NCBI GenBank assembly: GCA_964508975.1
Contig: CAZDVQ010000002.1
Span: 124,001-188,000, forward strand
DNA length: 64,000 nucleotides
Source: CAZDVQ01 sp964508975
Lineage (GTDB): Bacteria > Bacteroidota > Bacteroidia > Chitinophagales > Saprospiraceae
Direction: 5' to 3'
How positions within the stretch are numbered: the stretch's first letter is position 1; every line of letters starts with the position of its first letter. The notes below the pieces were generated by a model that was not told where the DNA came from, ran no database searches, and saw only the letters and a list, made by a program, of their open reading frames with translations. The position numbers were made by a program, and so were the translations under genes. This document shows positions 17,484-26,136 of the stretch, in pieces.

Positions 17484-18539
17484 TTACAGGAAATCCAAAT
17501 GGGCCTGCTTGTCGTCTAAGTAACTATTAACAATCCGAGGAAAGGCAAAATCGGCCAGTTTTTCCTGCTCCACCCAGCTGCCTTCTAGCTTGGGCTTGCT
17601 CGGCAAGTCAACTTCTACAAAGATAGCGTTAATTTGTTGATGTGTAAGGACTTGTTTATACGGAAGCGATATTTTTCGGAGCTCAAACGGCTCGAAATTT
17701 AACTGTTTTTTGACAAAATCTTCAAGTTCTTGGGCTGTTGGCAAGTGGTCAAATTCGGCCATCGGGAACTCGTATAATCCGGCCCAAATATCACCTTCTA
17801 CCCTACGATTCAGTAATAAAGTATTCCTAAAACGATATAAAGTATAACCAAAGAACCTTTGTTTTTTAATAATTTTTTGGGCTTTATAGGGTATTTTATC
17901 CACCTGCCGCTCGCGGTAAGCCCAACAATTTTGGCTAAAAGGACAGCTCTGGCACTTCGCCAACTTGGGCGTGCAGTGTGTAGCACCAAAATCCATTATG
18001 GCTTGGTTGTAGGAAGCCGGATCCGATTTATCCAAAAGTTGCTGCGCCAAAAGCGCCACTTCTTGCTTGGTTTTAGGGTCGTCGATAGCCGCCGTAATTC
18101 CGTAAACACGGGCCAAAACGCGATAAACATTGCCATCTACCACAGCATATGGTAGCTGATAGGCAAACGATGCGATAGCGGCGGCGGTATAATCGCCCAC
18201 GCCCTTGAGTTGGCGCAAACCCTCGTAGGTGTTGGGGAAAACACCGTCTAAACTGTCTGATACGTATCGGGCAGCCGCCAACATATTTCGGGCCCGCGCA
18301 TAATAGCCCAAGCCCTCCCAAAGCTTCATGACTTCATCGTCAGGAGCTTTGGCAAGGGCTTGAACCGTTGGGTATTGTGTCGTAAATTTAAGGTAGTACG
18401 GCAGGCCTTGTTCTACCCTGGTTTGTTGGAGGATAATCTCCGATAACCAGATTTTATAAGGGTCTGTTGTAGCTTTCCAGGGCAATGGCCTTGGGTTAGC
18501 ATACCACCACGCGAGGAGCGTTTCCTTAAAGTCGAGCAT
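17484..18539 (-). CDS. mutY: A/G-specific adenine glycosylase MutY
   Basis: 351 residues from ATG 18539, which lies 4 bp after the RNase R stop; an upstream in-frame ATG at 18599 would overlap rnr by 56 bp and is unlikely. Catalytic E34 (LSEIILQQTRV), the helix-hairpin-helix LKGVGDYTAAAIASFA (111-126) and catalytic D135 (VVDGNVYR) are present. The 4Fe-4S loop has C189, C196, C199 and C205. The C-terminal 120 residues are a Nudix-like oxoG-recognition domain. It removes adenine mispaired with 8-oxoguanine. It is translationally close-coupled to rnr. Confidence 0.95.
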   Translation of the reverse strand: MLDFKETLLAWWYANPRPLPWKATTDPYKIWLSEIILQQTRVEQGLPYYLKFTTQYPTVQALAKAPDDEVMKLWEGLGYYARARNMLAAARYVSDSLDGVFPNTYEGLRQLKGVGDYTAAAIASFAYQLPYAVVDGNVYRVLARVYGITAAIDDPKTKQEVALLAQQLLDKSDPASYNQAIMDFGATHCTPKLAKCQSCPFSQNCWAYRERQVDKIPYKAQKIIKKQRFFGYTLYRFRNTLLLNRRVEGDIWAGLYEFPMAEFDHLPTAQELEDFVKKQLNFEPFELRKISLPYKQVLTHQQINAIFVEVDLPSKPKLEGSWVEQEKLADFAFPRIVNSYLDDKQAHLDFL

Positions 18540-18543
18540 ATGT

Positions 18544-20748
18544 TTACTTGATGACTGGCGCCAAATCAATGGTTCGTTTGGCGAGGTCAGCACGTACAAC
18601 CTTCACGCGGATAGGGTCACCCATGCGGAAAATCTGGCCTGACCTGGAGCCCACGATACGCAATTTTTCTACTTGGTAGTGCTCTGGCATGAGGTCGAAG
18701 TTAATCCGGCCCTCGCAGTTGGTATCCAGCATTTGCACAAAGATGCCATGGTCGGCAATACCGGCGATAACGCCGTCGAACTCCTCGCCGATGTGATCCT
18801 GCAAGTATTCCACTTGTTTGAGTTTAACCGATTCGCGCTCGGCTTCCATAGCTTTACGCTCTTGGGCCGAGATATGCCTACACTGATCTTCCAGCCAGTT
18901 TTTATCCACGCGGTATTGGGTTTTACCCAAGTTCAGGGCCAAGATACGGTGGGCCAACACGTCGGAGTAACGCCTAATCGGCGAGGTAAAGTGGGTATAG
19001 TGGTTAAAGCCTAGGCCGTAGTGCCCAACGTTGTCGGTAGAGTACGCCGCTTTAGCCATACAACGGATACTCAGGTTTTGCAACACTTCTAGCTCTGGTT
19101 TGCCTTGGGCTTGCTCCACCATTTTATTGAGGGAGCGCGACACCTGGCGTGGACTGCTAAGGTCGAGTTTATAGCCGTAACCTGCGGCAAATTGACCTAA
19201 CTCAGCTAGTTTATCGTTGTCGGGCAAATCGTGGATACGATACACGTAAGGCACCGCAGGATTCCCCTCGCGACCTGCTTTGTAAATGAAACCAGCTACC
19301 TCGCGGTTGGCCAGCAACATGAAATCCTCGATGAGCAAGTGCGCATCTTTCCTGATTTTGGTATGCAGACCGATTGGTTTGCCATTTTCGTCAAGTTTGA
19401 AAACCACTTCTGGCGATTCAAACGAGATACCGCCTTCCTTGAACCTCTGCTTGCGCATTTTATGGGCAAATTTGTTCAACAACAGCAACTCAACGCTGTA
19501 ATCGCCTTCGCCCGTTTCAATCACTTGTTGGGCTTCCTCGTAGCTAAAACGGCGATTCGAGTGTATGGCCGTGCGGCCAAACCACTTGTTGTCGAGCATT
19601 TTGCCGTCGGGGTCAAATTCAAACACCGCCGAGAAAGTCAGTTTGTCTTCGTTCGGGCGCAGAGAACACATACCGTTCGATAGTTTCTCGGGCAACATGG
19701 GAGCCACACGGTCAACGAGATAAACCGAGGTACTCCGGCGGAACGCCTCACGGTCGAGGGCCGTGCCCGGTAGCACATAATGCGCCACGTCGGCAATGTG
19801 AACACCAATCTCATAGTTACCGTTGTCTAGGCGACGAATGGATATGGCATCGTCAAAGTCCTTGGCGGTCTCTGGGTCGATGGTAAAGGTGGTGATGTCG
19901 CGCATGTCGCGGCGGCGCTCAAACTCTTCTTGTGGGATTTCTTCCGAGATGGCATCGTTTTCACGCATGACCTCGGCAGGGAATTCTATATCAAAGCCAT
20001 GTTTAATCAAGATGGCGCGCATCTCGATATCATTGTTCTGCTCGCTACCCAACACGGCGGTAATCTCGCCCATGGGGGCTTTCAATTTATCGCCATCATG
20101 CCATTTAGTCACGCGAACCACCACGCGATCGCCATCTTGGCCTTCGCCAATTTTAGCCAGCGGCACCGAGATGCTCAGGCTCATGTTGTTCACATCGGCA
20201 AGCACGCGGGCCCGTTGGCGTTGTACCTGCAACACGCCCACGAAGGTCTCGGTATGGCGCTGCTGTACATCAATAATTTTGCCTTCTGGGCTGCCCCGGC
20301 GACTCATGAAGTATTGTACCTTTACGGTATCGCGGTGTAGCGCATTGGCAATATGGCGCGGCGGGATAAAAATATCTTTGTCCATGCCTTTCACCATCAC
20401 GTAAGCGGCGCCGGTCCGGGTCATGTCAACAATACCTACGGCCTCGCCTTCCTTGGGCAGCTTGCTGCTCGATAATTTATCTTTCAGCTTAGCGCTTGGC
20501 TGGCTGCTGGGCACGGGCGTTTCAGCGGGCGTGCGGCTCAACCAGTACATGTCTTTCTTGGGCTGGCTGATGATGCCTTTTTGCAACAGTTTTTGCAGGG
20601 CGGCTTCCACCGCGTCGCGGTTCGCTTTTAGTTTACGGGCGATGGTACCGCCGTCGTACTTCTTCTTGGGGCTTCCGTGGAATATCTTAGCAATCTGATT
20701 TTCAAGATATTGCGGACTAGCAATTTTAGTTTTATGCTCTTTTTTCAT
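18544..20748 (-). CDS. rnr: Ribonuclease R
   Basis: 734 residues: an N-terminal winged-helix region (about 10-72), a low-complexity linker, cold-shock-like OB domains (about 100-240), and the RNB catalytic domain with DPETAKDFDDAIS (D291, D297, D299, D300). A C-terminal S1 domain starts near 645 (GEEFDGVIAGIADHGIFVQM). It degrades structured RNA 3' to 5'. The length is typical for Bacteroidota RNase R. It lies upstream of mutY in what looks like a two-gene transcript. Long ORFs on the opposite strand inside it are shadows. Confidence 0.95.
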   Translation of the reverse strand: MKKEHKTKIASPQYLENQIAKIFHGSPKKKYDGGTIARKLKANRDAVEAALQKLLQKGIISQPKKDMYWLSRTPAETPVPSSQPSAKLKDKLSSSKLPKEGEAVGIVDMTRTGAAYVMVKGMDKDIFIPPRHIANALHRDTVKVQYFMSRRGSPEGKIIDVQQRHTETFVGVLQVQRQRARVLADVNNMSLSISVPLAKIGEGQDGDRVVVRVTKWHDGDKLKAPMGEITAVLGSEQNNDIEMRAILIKHGFDIEFPAEVMRENDAISEEIPQEEFERRRDMRDITTFTIDPETAKDFDDAISIRRLDNGNYEIGVHIADVAHYVLPGTALDREAFRRSTSVYLVDRVAPMLPEKLSNGMCSLRPNEDKLTFSAVFEFDPDGKMLDNKWFGRTAIHSNRRFSYEEAQQVIETGEGDYSVELLLLNKFAHKMRKQRFKEGGISFESPEVVFKLDENGKPIGLHTKIRKDAHLLIEDFMLLANREVAGFIYKAGREGNPAVPYVYRIHDLPDNDKLAELGQFAAGYGYKLDLSSPRQVSRSLNKMVEQAQGKPELEVLQNLSIRCMAKAAYSTDNVGHYGLGFNHYTHFTSPIRRYSDVLAHRILALNLGKTQYRVDKNWLEDQCRHISAQERKAMEAERESVKLKQVEYLQDHIGEEFDGVIAGIADHGIFVQMLDTNCEGRINFDLMPEHYQVEKLRIVGSRSGQIFRMGDPIRVKVVRADLAKRTIDLAPVIK

Positions 20749-20834
20749 ATCAATTTTAAGTTGCAGCCATGCCTGATGTTTAATAGAGGCTGCTTGTTGG
20801 CCAAAGGCCTGGGTTTAAAAGTATTTTAGGATAG

Positions 20835-20976
20835 TTTGGGCGTGTCCCTCGCGTTTTCGGGGCGTATTGACATACGCCCCAGCAAAGCGCTCGGGTCGCT
20901 ACGTTGCGCGGCTCGCTGTTCGCTCGGCCCTTCGGGCTGGCGCGTTGCGCCACCGCTGCACATCGCTCACGCAGGA
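20835..20976 (+). repeat. GC-rich hairpin element R7
   Basis: The GGGCG edge faces the rnr 5' end. It contains the extra hairpin GGGGCGTAT...ATACGCCCC found also in R12 and R17, plus GGCCC-TTC-GGGCT and TGGCGC-GTT-GCGCCA. It ends ATCGCTCACGCA. An 'ORF' covering it and the next element is not credible. Confidence 0.85.
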
Positions 20977-21008
20977 TGGTATTAAGCTTTAATTGCTGGG
21001 GACTACTT

Positions 21009-21212
21009 TTGTAACCACCCCGTCTACTACGCTGCACGCTTTGCGTTCCGCTTGTATCCACCCCTCCTTGAAAAGGAGGGGAGCTTAAGTCTTACTATAA
21101 ATTGTTCTTTTACAGAAATTTAAAAGAACAAGCTAGGTTCCCCTCCTTTTCAAGGAGGGGTGGATGAGCACATGGCGCTTTGCGCCGTGTAGCGCAGACG
21201 GGGTGGTTACAA
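21009..21212. repeat. Inverted-repeat element C (204 bp, MITE-like)
   Basis: The outer ends are TTGTAACCACCCCGTCT and its complement. The arms (about 75 bp) diverge in the middle but match again over ATCCACCCCTCCTTG. Each arm also has its own hairpin, CCCCTCC-TTGAAAA-GGAGGGG. The centre holds TTGTTCTTTT...AAAAGAACAA. No ORF inside. It looks like a non-autonomous mobile element or long cruciform; similar GTAACCACCCCGTCT repeats are common in Bacteroidota genomes (from memory). Confidence 0.8.
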
Positions 21213-21359
21213 GGCCATAAAGAAATTAAGGCTTAGTGGCAGGGCCGTCACGCAGTGTCGCCACCAAAGATAAGCGAATCTTCGGCATTACCAAAAACAG
21301 TTTTGTTGAAAGTGGCCTTTTTTCGGCAAGGCATTGATGCTATACCATCACCAATGTCT

Positions 21360-21523
21360 TAGAGTATGTTTGGATTTTGGGTTTCGAGGGAAAAACGAGC
21401 TATTTTTTGAAGAGGTTGCTTTAAAAAATGGGCGCATAGTGGGGCTACGTAACTATTTTTTAAAGCAAAAATCATCCGAAAAGAGCTGTTTTTCGCCGGA
21501 AGCTAAGGTCCAAACATACTCTT
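21360..21523 (-). repeat. Stop-fused inverted-repeat element A, full copy A2
   Basis: 162 bp between AGAGTATGTTTGGA (21361) and TCCAAACATACTCT (ends 21522). The right end carries the TAA stop of the minus-strand gene 21522-22019. The middle contains a short hairpin region with ATAGTGGGGCTACG flanked by TTTAAAAAA and TTTTTTAAA tracts. Confidence 0.88.
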
Positions 21524-22019
21524 AAAGCATGAGCTCGATTGTCCCATCTTCGAGTATGCTGTACATGATATTCGTCTTGTCTGTTTCATCCCAGATCGAC
21601 TCGACGTTCATTGAATCCAAGCCGCCTTTTACAAAAATGCGGAGGTCTTTGCTGATAGCGCCAACCGCATATGATAACCCCTTGTCGGTATAAAAAGTTC
21701 CAGCCAGGTGAACTTTATCAATAAACTGGCCTTCCTTGTCGAAAGTACAAAGGATATAGCGTTCGCCAGAGAGGTTAGCCCGCCAGAGCACCAGGGCGAA
21801 GAAATTATCCACGCCAAGCAGCCACGACACGGGGATGAACTCGGTAAATTCATCGTAGGGTTCATCCTCGAAATTCAGGAATTCCACGGCGATTTCCTCG
21901 CTGATGGGCTTCCGCTCGTCGGCAATGGCGTTGTAGGATTCTGGGGTAACGGAGTAAGGCAGTTCTACAAGTGGGAACTGTTCAACAAGATCGCGGAATT
22001 CAGGTTTTGCGGGGCTCAT
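21522..22019 (-). CDS. Hypothetical protein
   Basis: 165 residues from ATG 22019 (MSPAKPEFRDLVEQFP). An upstream ATG at 22037 overlaps a -7 box and is therefore unlikely to be translated. The protein is acidic, soluble-looking, without signal peptide or membrane segment. Its second half has beta-rich pieces such as ERYILCTFDKEGQFIDKVHLAGTFY and LRIFVKGGLDSMNV. I do not recognise a family. The C-terminus (GTIELML) ends directly at a copy of inverted-repeat element A, so the stop codon is part of the element edge. It appears monocistronic. Confidence 0.75.
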   Translation of the reverse strand: MSPAKPEFRDLVEQFPLVELPYSVTPESYNAIADERKPISEEIAVEFLNFEDEPYDEFTEFIPVSWLLGVDNFFALVLWRANLSGERYILCTFDKEGQFIDKVHLAGTFYTDKGLSYAVGAISKDLRIFVKGGLDSMNVESIWDETDKTNIMYSILEDGTIELML

Positions 22020-22034
22020 GGCCAATATTTTGCG

Positions 22035-22042
22035 CAAAGATA
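22035..22042 (-). promoter_or_regulatory. -7 box TATCTTTG for the 165-aa hypothetical gene
   Basis: The TAnnTTTG match overlaps the upstream ATG candidate at 22037, arguing that translation begins at 22019. Confidence 0.5.
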
Positions 22043-22084
22043 AGACTATGATTTACTGAAATGCCCAGGCTTGGATAATTAATG

Positions 22085-22135
22085 CAAAAAGGGCAACTCA
22101 AGACCTACAATTTAGGTTCCGGAGCTGCCCTTTTG
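22085..22135 (-). terminator. Hairpin terminator after the 22150-22641 lipoprotein gene
   Basis: AAAAGGGCA pairs with TGCCCTTTT. A smaller GACCTA/TAGGT pairing lies inside. On the minus strand the run of T follows the stem, 15 bp after the lipoprotein stop. Confidence 0.7.
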
Positions 22136-22149
22136 AATGCTTGGAGGTA

Positions 22150-22641
22150 TTACTTGGTCAATGGGAAACCAATAACCATGCCTTTGATATGAGCAATTAA
22201 CGCTTTAGTATCGCCGCAGAGGCTGCCAGAGTCGCTGCCACCGCAATGGTAAACGCTACCTTCAAAAGTTTTTGCGTCTTTGTTGTAGAGCGTAACACCT
22301 TCGCTGGTACCGCCTGTACAGCCTGGCTCGTCTTTCATGTCGCAGTTTTTGATACCTGCTTTAGTGAAAGCATCCATCAAGCCTTTGAAGTCACCAGATT
22401 TAAGGTCGAAAGATTTTTCTTCGATTTTTTCACCGTATGAATCAACGAGTACGTTCATCTTGGTTTCAGTTACCGTAACGGTGTAGCTACGGTGATACTG
22501 CGGTGGTAGAGATGCATCGCCGAAGCGGTACACGAGTTTGTCATAATTAGCTTTAGGTTCCACGGCGCCAGTTGATTTTTGGTTAGAGCCGCAAGCTACG
22601 AACAAGGCGCTGACGAGCAATAAGAAAGAGAAGTACTTCAT
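22150..22641 (-). CDS. Hypothetical lipoprotein
   Basis: 163 residues from ATG 22641; the upstream ATG at 22665 lacks a signal sequence in front. Lipobox LFVACG places the lipid cysteine at about 17. The mature domain contains FGDASLPPQYHRSYTVTVTETKMNVLVDSYG and cysteines in NCDMKDEPGCTGGTS and YHCGGSDSGSLCGD, which could pair as disulfides in the periplasm. Function unknown. Separate from the gene below it by a terminator hairpin. An imperfect -7 box (TATTTTCG) lies about 30 bp upstream. Confidence 0.78.
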   Translation of the reverse strand: MKYFSFLLLVSALFVACGSNQKSTGAVEPKANYDKLVYRFGDASLPPQYHRSYTVTVTETKMNVLVDSYGEKIEEKSFDLKSGDFKGLMDAFTKAGIKNCDMKDEPGCTGGTSEGVTLYNKDAKTFEGSVYHCGGSDSGSLCGDTKALIAHIKGMVIGFPLTK

Positions 22642-22756
22642 AGGTTCGTTTTTTTGATTAATCATAGTGCGAAAATAAGCATTTTAGACCTTAGGACAAA
22701 AAAATCATGTGAAATTTAATAGAATTCAAATCGTTGTGCCGAGGCAGTTCGATTAT

Positions 22757-22864
22757 CGTGTGAGGGGGCCGGAGGGCGCGGCAAAGCCGCGGTGCGAAGC
22801 ACGGAGCAAAGCGAACCCCGGAGGACACCGACCCCGCCGGGCATAGCCCTGGCGGGGGCACACC
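22757..22864 (-). repeat. GC-rich hairpin element R8
   Basis: Divergent member: the usual GGGCG edge reads GTGTGCCCCC on the minus strand. Stems GTGC-TTC-GCAC and GCGGC-TTT-GCCGC are intact. It lies about 180 bp before HU and 115 bp before the upstream lipoprotein start. Confidence 0.75.
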
Positions 22865-22981
22865 ATAATAAATATCCTGATTTTATAGGCGTAAACAGGC
22901 CGTTAGGGGCATTTTGGGCCTATTTTGTACATGATGAAAAAAAGTATTTATAAATTCTTTGATTATTAAGCATTTAATTAC

Positions 22982-22989
22982 GACCTTTG
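22982..22989 (+). promoter_or_regulatory. -7 box GACCTTTG for HU, with -33 TTTG
   Basis: One mismatch to TAnnTTTG. TTTG at 22958-22961 is 20 bp upstream, the expected spacing. The leader is about 50 nt and T-rich near the start. Confidence 0.45.
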
Positions 22990-23044
22990 CCCCGCAATTT
23001 TTGAAAGCCATCCTTTCTAATTCATTAAAAATCAACATAAAACA

Positions 23045-23353
23045 ATGAGAAAGGCAGATTTAGTTAATAAAATCTCCGATACAACGGGAATATCTAAAGT
23101 TGATGTTCTCGTTACCATTGAAGCCCTCTTCAAAGAGATTAAAGATTCGCTCGCCGAAGGTGAGAATGTTTACGTTCGTGGTTTTGGTAGCTTCATTGTG
23201 AAAAAACGTGCGAAGAAAATTGGCCGCAACATCCAAAAGAAAACTGCGGTTGAGATTCCTGAGCATTTCATTCCATCGTTCCGTCCGTCAAAAACCTTTG
23301 TTGAGAAGGTTAAAGGCAACATCGTTGACGACGAAGACGGCGACGACGATTAG
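23045..23353 (+). CDS. HU family DNA-binding protein
   Basis: 102 residues. The first 90 follow the HU/IHF fold: MRKADLVNKISDTTGISK, the dimer helix VLVTIEALFKEIKDSLAEGE, the VYVRGFGSFIVKKR strand, the IPEHFIPSFRPSK DNA-binding arm, and FVEKVK. An acidic tail (DDEDGDDD) is added at the end. It bends and compacts DNA as a dimer. A TPR gene follows by 23 bp, then a ribosomal-type small protein and rng: a conserved Bacteroidota neighbourhood next to mutY-ssb-gldE. Confidence 0.95.
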   Translation: MRKADLVNKISDTTGISKVDVLVTIEALFKEIKDSLAEGENVYVRGFGSFIVKKRAKKIGRNIQKKTAVEIPEHFIPSFRPSKTFVEKVKGNIVDDEDGDDD

Positions 23354-23376
23354 TATAACCCCTTGATTTATAAAAT

Positions 23377-24243
23377 ATGACCCGTACACATTGGGTAGTT
23401 TTGCTCTCCTGTACAGCCCTTTTTCTAGGGTTGGTTGTATTGTATAAAACAGGTGCTTTCAAGCCTGTAATTGTTCAGGAAGAATCTGACATCAGCACGG
23501 CCTTTAATTTAGAGGCATTCATGACGGAGTCACGCGGTGCGCTTGACTCGTTAGCAAGGCTTGATTTGACGGCACTTGAGGCGCAGAAAGCCTCAGCTAG
23601 TAGTCCACAGGCCGAGATTGTCGCCCTTAAAGCGGTGTCAAAGTTCTGGAACGAGCAAGATAACTTCCTATTGGGTGGTCATTTTGCGAAGCAAGTAGCG
23701 CAGATGGAACAAGCGGATTCGTCTTGGGCTATCACGGGCACAACCTTTAGCCTAGTGATTTTTAACCCGAGCCAAGCCGCCGACCGTAGAGCTTACTGCG
23801 TAACTGAAGCGAGAAACGCATTTGACCAGGCCATCAAGTTGGCCCCTAGCAATACTGATTACCAGATCAACAAGGCTTTAATCCTCATAGAAGCGAGCCA
23901 AATTGATGCATCGGTAGCCCCGATGGAAGGTATCGGTATACTTCGTGGCATTGTTGAAAAAGACCCGGGCAACTCCAAGGCGATTTACCATTTGGGTAGG
24001 TTAGCTATGAAGTCGGGGCAATTTGACAAAGCGATTGAACGCTTTAATCAAATCGTTAGCATCGACACGCTGTCGGGCCTAGTTAAATCCGAAGCATGGT
24101 TCTGGATTGCAGAATCGAACAAGAGCCTCGGAAAGGCAGAAGATGCCAAAGCGGCCTACAGCAAAGCCATTGAGCTGGCAGACCCCAGCACAAAAATTGA
24201 ACTCGAACGCATTTTGAAGGAATTCGTTGCAGAAAACAAGTAG
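23377..24243 (+). CDS. Membrane-anchored TPR protein
   Basis: 288 residues. One N-terminal membrane helix (THWVVLLSCTALFLGLVVLY) is followed by a helical region and TPR units at about 140-270, for example AFDQAIKLAPSNTDYQINKALI and AIYHLGRLAMKSGQFDKAIERF. It likely faces the periplasm as an assembly scaffold. This gene is regularly found between HU and rng in Bacteroidota, which is consistent here. Role otherwise unknown. Confidence 0.88.
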   Translation: MTRTHWVVLLSCTALFLGLVVLYKTGAFKPVIVQEESDISTAFNLEAFMTESRGALDSLARLDLTALEAQKASASSPQAEIVALKAVSKFWNEQDNFLLGGHFAKQVAQMEQADSSWAITGTTFSLVIFNPSQAADRRAYCVTEARNAFDQAIKLAPSNTDYQINKALILIEASQIDASVAPMEGIGILRGIVEKDPGNSKAIYHLGRLAMKSGQFDKAIERFNQIVSIDTLSGLVKSEAWFWIAESNKSLGKAEDAKAAYSKAIELADPSTKIELERILKEFVAENK

Positions 24244-24278
24244 TCCTTCTTTTTTTTAACCATATAAATCTCGTTGAT

Positions 24279-24371
24279 ATGCCTTGCGGTAAAAAACGTA
24301 AAAGACACAAGATTGCCACCCACAAACGCAAAAAAAGACTTCGCAAGAACCGTCACAAGAAGAAGAAATAA
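24279..24371 (+). CDS. 30-residue basic AURKAIP1/COX24-type ribosomal protein
   Basis: A 30-codon ORF starting MPCGKKRKRHK and ending NRHKKKK, with more than half of the residues lysine, arginine or histidine. It matches the small Bacteroidota proteins annotated as AURKAIP1/COX24 domain-containing, related to the small bS22-type ribosomal subunit proteins (family recalled, not searched). It lies 35 bp after the TPR stop and about 195 bp before rng, its usual position. It is too short for most ORF finders and is easily missed. Confidence 0.85.
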   Translation: MPCGKKRKRHKIATHKRKKRLRKNRHKKKK

Positions 24372-24410
24372 TCTCTTTTAGAGATTGTTTCTTCCCTCTC
24401 TTGGGCTGGT

Positions 24411-24445
24411 ATGCACAACCCTTAGCGTGTTGCTAGGGTTGTCGT
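24411..24445 (+). promoter_or_regulatory. Leader hairpin upstream of rng
   Basis: ACAACCCTTAGC pairs with GCTAGGGTTGT across a short loop, between the small basic gene and rng. A second small stem (GCCGACTC...GGGTCGGC) lies at 24475-24494. They could form a terminator or a leader structure; RNase E/G genes in other phyla are autoregulated through 5' leaders, but that is only inference here. Confidence 0.5.
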
Positions 24446-24565
24446 TTGTTTATTTGGTCAAATACAGCAAGACTGCCGACTCTAAGGGTCGGCTTGTTCT
24501 ATTTGATATTCTCTCTCGGTTACCTGATGTTTCAAGTTTCCGAGTATAGATTAATTTGTGGAGTA

Positions 24566-26116
24566 GTGGATAAAGAATTAATAATAAGCGCTAATCCCAC
24601 CGACGTGCAGCTTGCCCTCCTGGAGGACAAGTTCCTGGTAGAGTTGCATTCGCAAAAGACCAACTCTAACTTTACCGTCGGGGATATTTTTATCGGCAGG
24701 GTCTCTAAACTAGTCCCTGGTCTGAATGCTGCCTTCGTGGATATAGGCCACAAGAAGGAGGCATTCTTGCACTATACCGATTTAGGGCCAAAACTCCGCT
24801 CGCTCAACAAGTTCACGAACAACGCCATTTCTGGAGCAAGCACTAAAGCTTCCCTCGACGATTTCACTGTTGAGCCCGATATTATCAAAACGGGCAAGAT
24901 TAACGATGTCATCACGCGGAAACAAACCTTGTTGGTACAAATCCTGAAAGAACCGATTTCGACTAAAGGGCCGCGACTCAGCTGTGAGGTAACTATCCCT
25001 GGCCGTCATCTCGTACTTACGCCTTTCAACGATACCATCGCGGTGTCGAAAAAAATTGCCAACTCGGAGGAACGGAAACGCCTCCACCGCTTGGTAGAGA
25101 GTATCAAGCCAAAGAACTTTGGCCTGATTGTCCGCACCGCCGCCGAAGGGAAAAAAGTAGCTGAACTCCACGAAGAATTGAGCGACTTGGTAGCCCGCTG
25201 GGAACAGATGTTCCAACAGTTGAGCAAGGCCAAGCCCCCCAAGAAAATCTTGAGCGAGCTGGATAAAACCAACTCGATTTTGCGCGATTTACTCAACGAT
25301 TCATTTTCAAAAGTAGTGGTCGACGACAAGGAACTGTACCTCAACGTACGGGAGTACTTACGCTCTATCGCCCCCGAGAAAGTGGATATCGTGAAGTTGT
25401 ACAATGGCTCTAGACCTATTTTCGACAACTTCGGGGTGACGAAGCAGATTAAATCGGCCTTTGGCAAAACGGCCACTTTACCCTCTGGTGCTTACATTAT
25501 CATTGAGCATACCGAGGCCATGCACGTCATCGACGTGAACTCGGGCCAGAAAATGTTGAGCTCCGACCAGGAAACCAATGCCCTCAAGGTAAACATGGAA
25601 GCCGCCGACGAGATTGCCCGCCAATTGCGCTTACGCGATATTGGGGGTATAATCATGATTGACTTCATCGACATGCGCAACAACGACAACAAGAAGTTGG
25701 TGTACAACCAGATGAAGGAAGCCATGAAACGCGATACAGCCCGCCATACCATTTTGCCCTTGAGCAAATTTGGCCTGATGCAAATTACCCGTGAAAGGGT
25801 TCGGCCTGAAATCAACATCACCACCTCCGAGGCCTGCCCGGCTTGTAGTGGTACCGGTAAAATCAATGCTTCGATATTGATTACCGACGATATTCAACGC
25901 GACCTTGATTTTGTAATTCAAGCCCAGCCAAAAGCTAGCTTGAGTATTGAATTGCACCCATTTCTGTACGCTTATTACCGCCAGGGTTTCCCGAGCCGTA
26001 GGATGAAATGGTTCCAGCAATACTACAAGTGGATTAAACTGAAGCCAAACCACGATTTCCAACTGAACGAGTATAAAATATTCGACGGGAACGGAGAAGA
26101 AATTAGATTGAGCTAG
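24566..26116 (+). CDS. rng: Ribonuclease G (Rne/Rng family)
   Basis: About 516 residues from GTG 24566, the position where family members begin (xxKELII). In-frame ATGs at 24446 and 24527 would add a spurious hydrophobic leader. An S1 domain (GDIFIGRVSKLVPGLNAAFVDIG) is followed by the RNase H-like and catalytic domains with HVIDVNSG and IGGIIMIDFIDM; the two aspartates bind magnesium. A zinc-link CPACSGTGK follows. It cuts single-stranded RNA during rRNA and mRNA processing. It lies with the small ribosomal-type gene upstream. Confidence 0.93.
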   Translation: MDKELIISANPTDVQLALLEDKFLVELHSQKTNSNFTVGDIFIGRVSKLVPGLNAAFVDIGHKKEAFLHYTDLGPKLRSLNKFTNNAISGASTKASLDDFTVEPDIIKTGKINDVITRKQTLLVQILKEPISTKGPRLSCEVTIPGRHLVLTPFNDTIAVSKKIANSEERKRLHRLVESIKPKNFGLIVRTAAEGKKVAELHEELSDLVARWEQMFQQLSKAKPPKKILSELDKTNSILRDLLNDSFSKVVVDDKELYLNVREYLRSIAPEKVDIVKLYNGSRPIFDNFGVTKQIKSAFGKTATLPSGAYIIIEHTEAMHVIDVNSGQKMLSSDQETNALKVNMEAADEIARQLRLRDIGGIIMIDFIDMRNNDNKKLVYNQMKEAMKRDTARHTILPLSKFGLMQITRERVRPEINITTSEACPACSGTGKINASILITDDIQRDLDFVIQAQPKASLSIELHPFLYAYYRQGFPSRRMKWFQQYYKWIKLKPNHDFQLNEYKIFDGNGEEIRLS

Positions 26117-26136
26117 CCAAATTATAGCGCTAGTTT

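Noticed and set aside
19823..20404. Long ORF opposite rnr (193 codons)
   Set aside because: Antisense to a clear RNase R coding region; serine/arginine composition is typical of a shadow frame.
20780..21061. 93-codon ORF on the minus strand
   Set aside because: It is made from repeat R7 and the arm of inverted-repeat element C.
25006..25476. ORFs opposite rng
   Set aside because: Antisense shadows of the RNase G coding region with no independent start or promoter signal.
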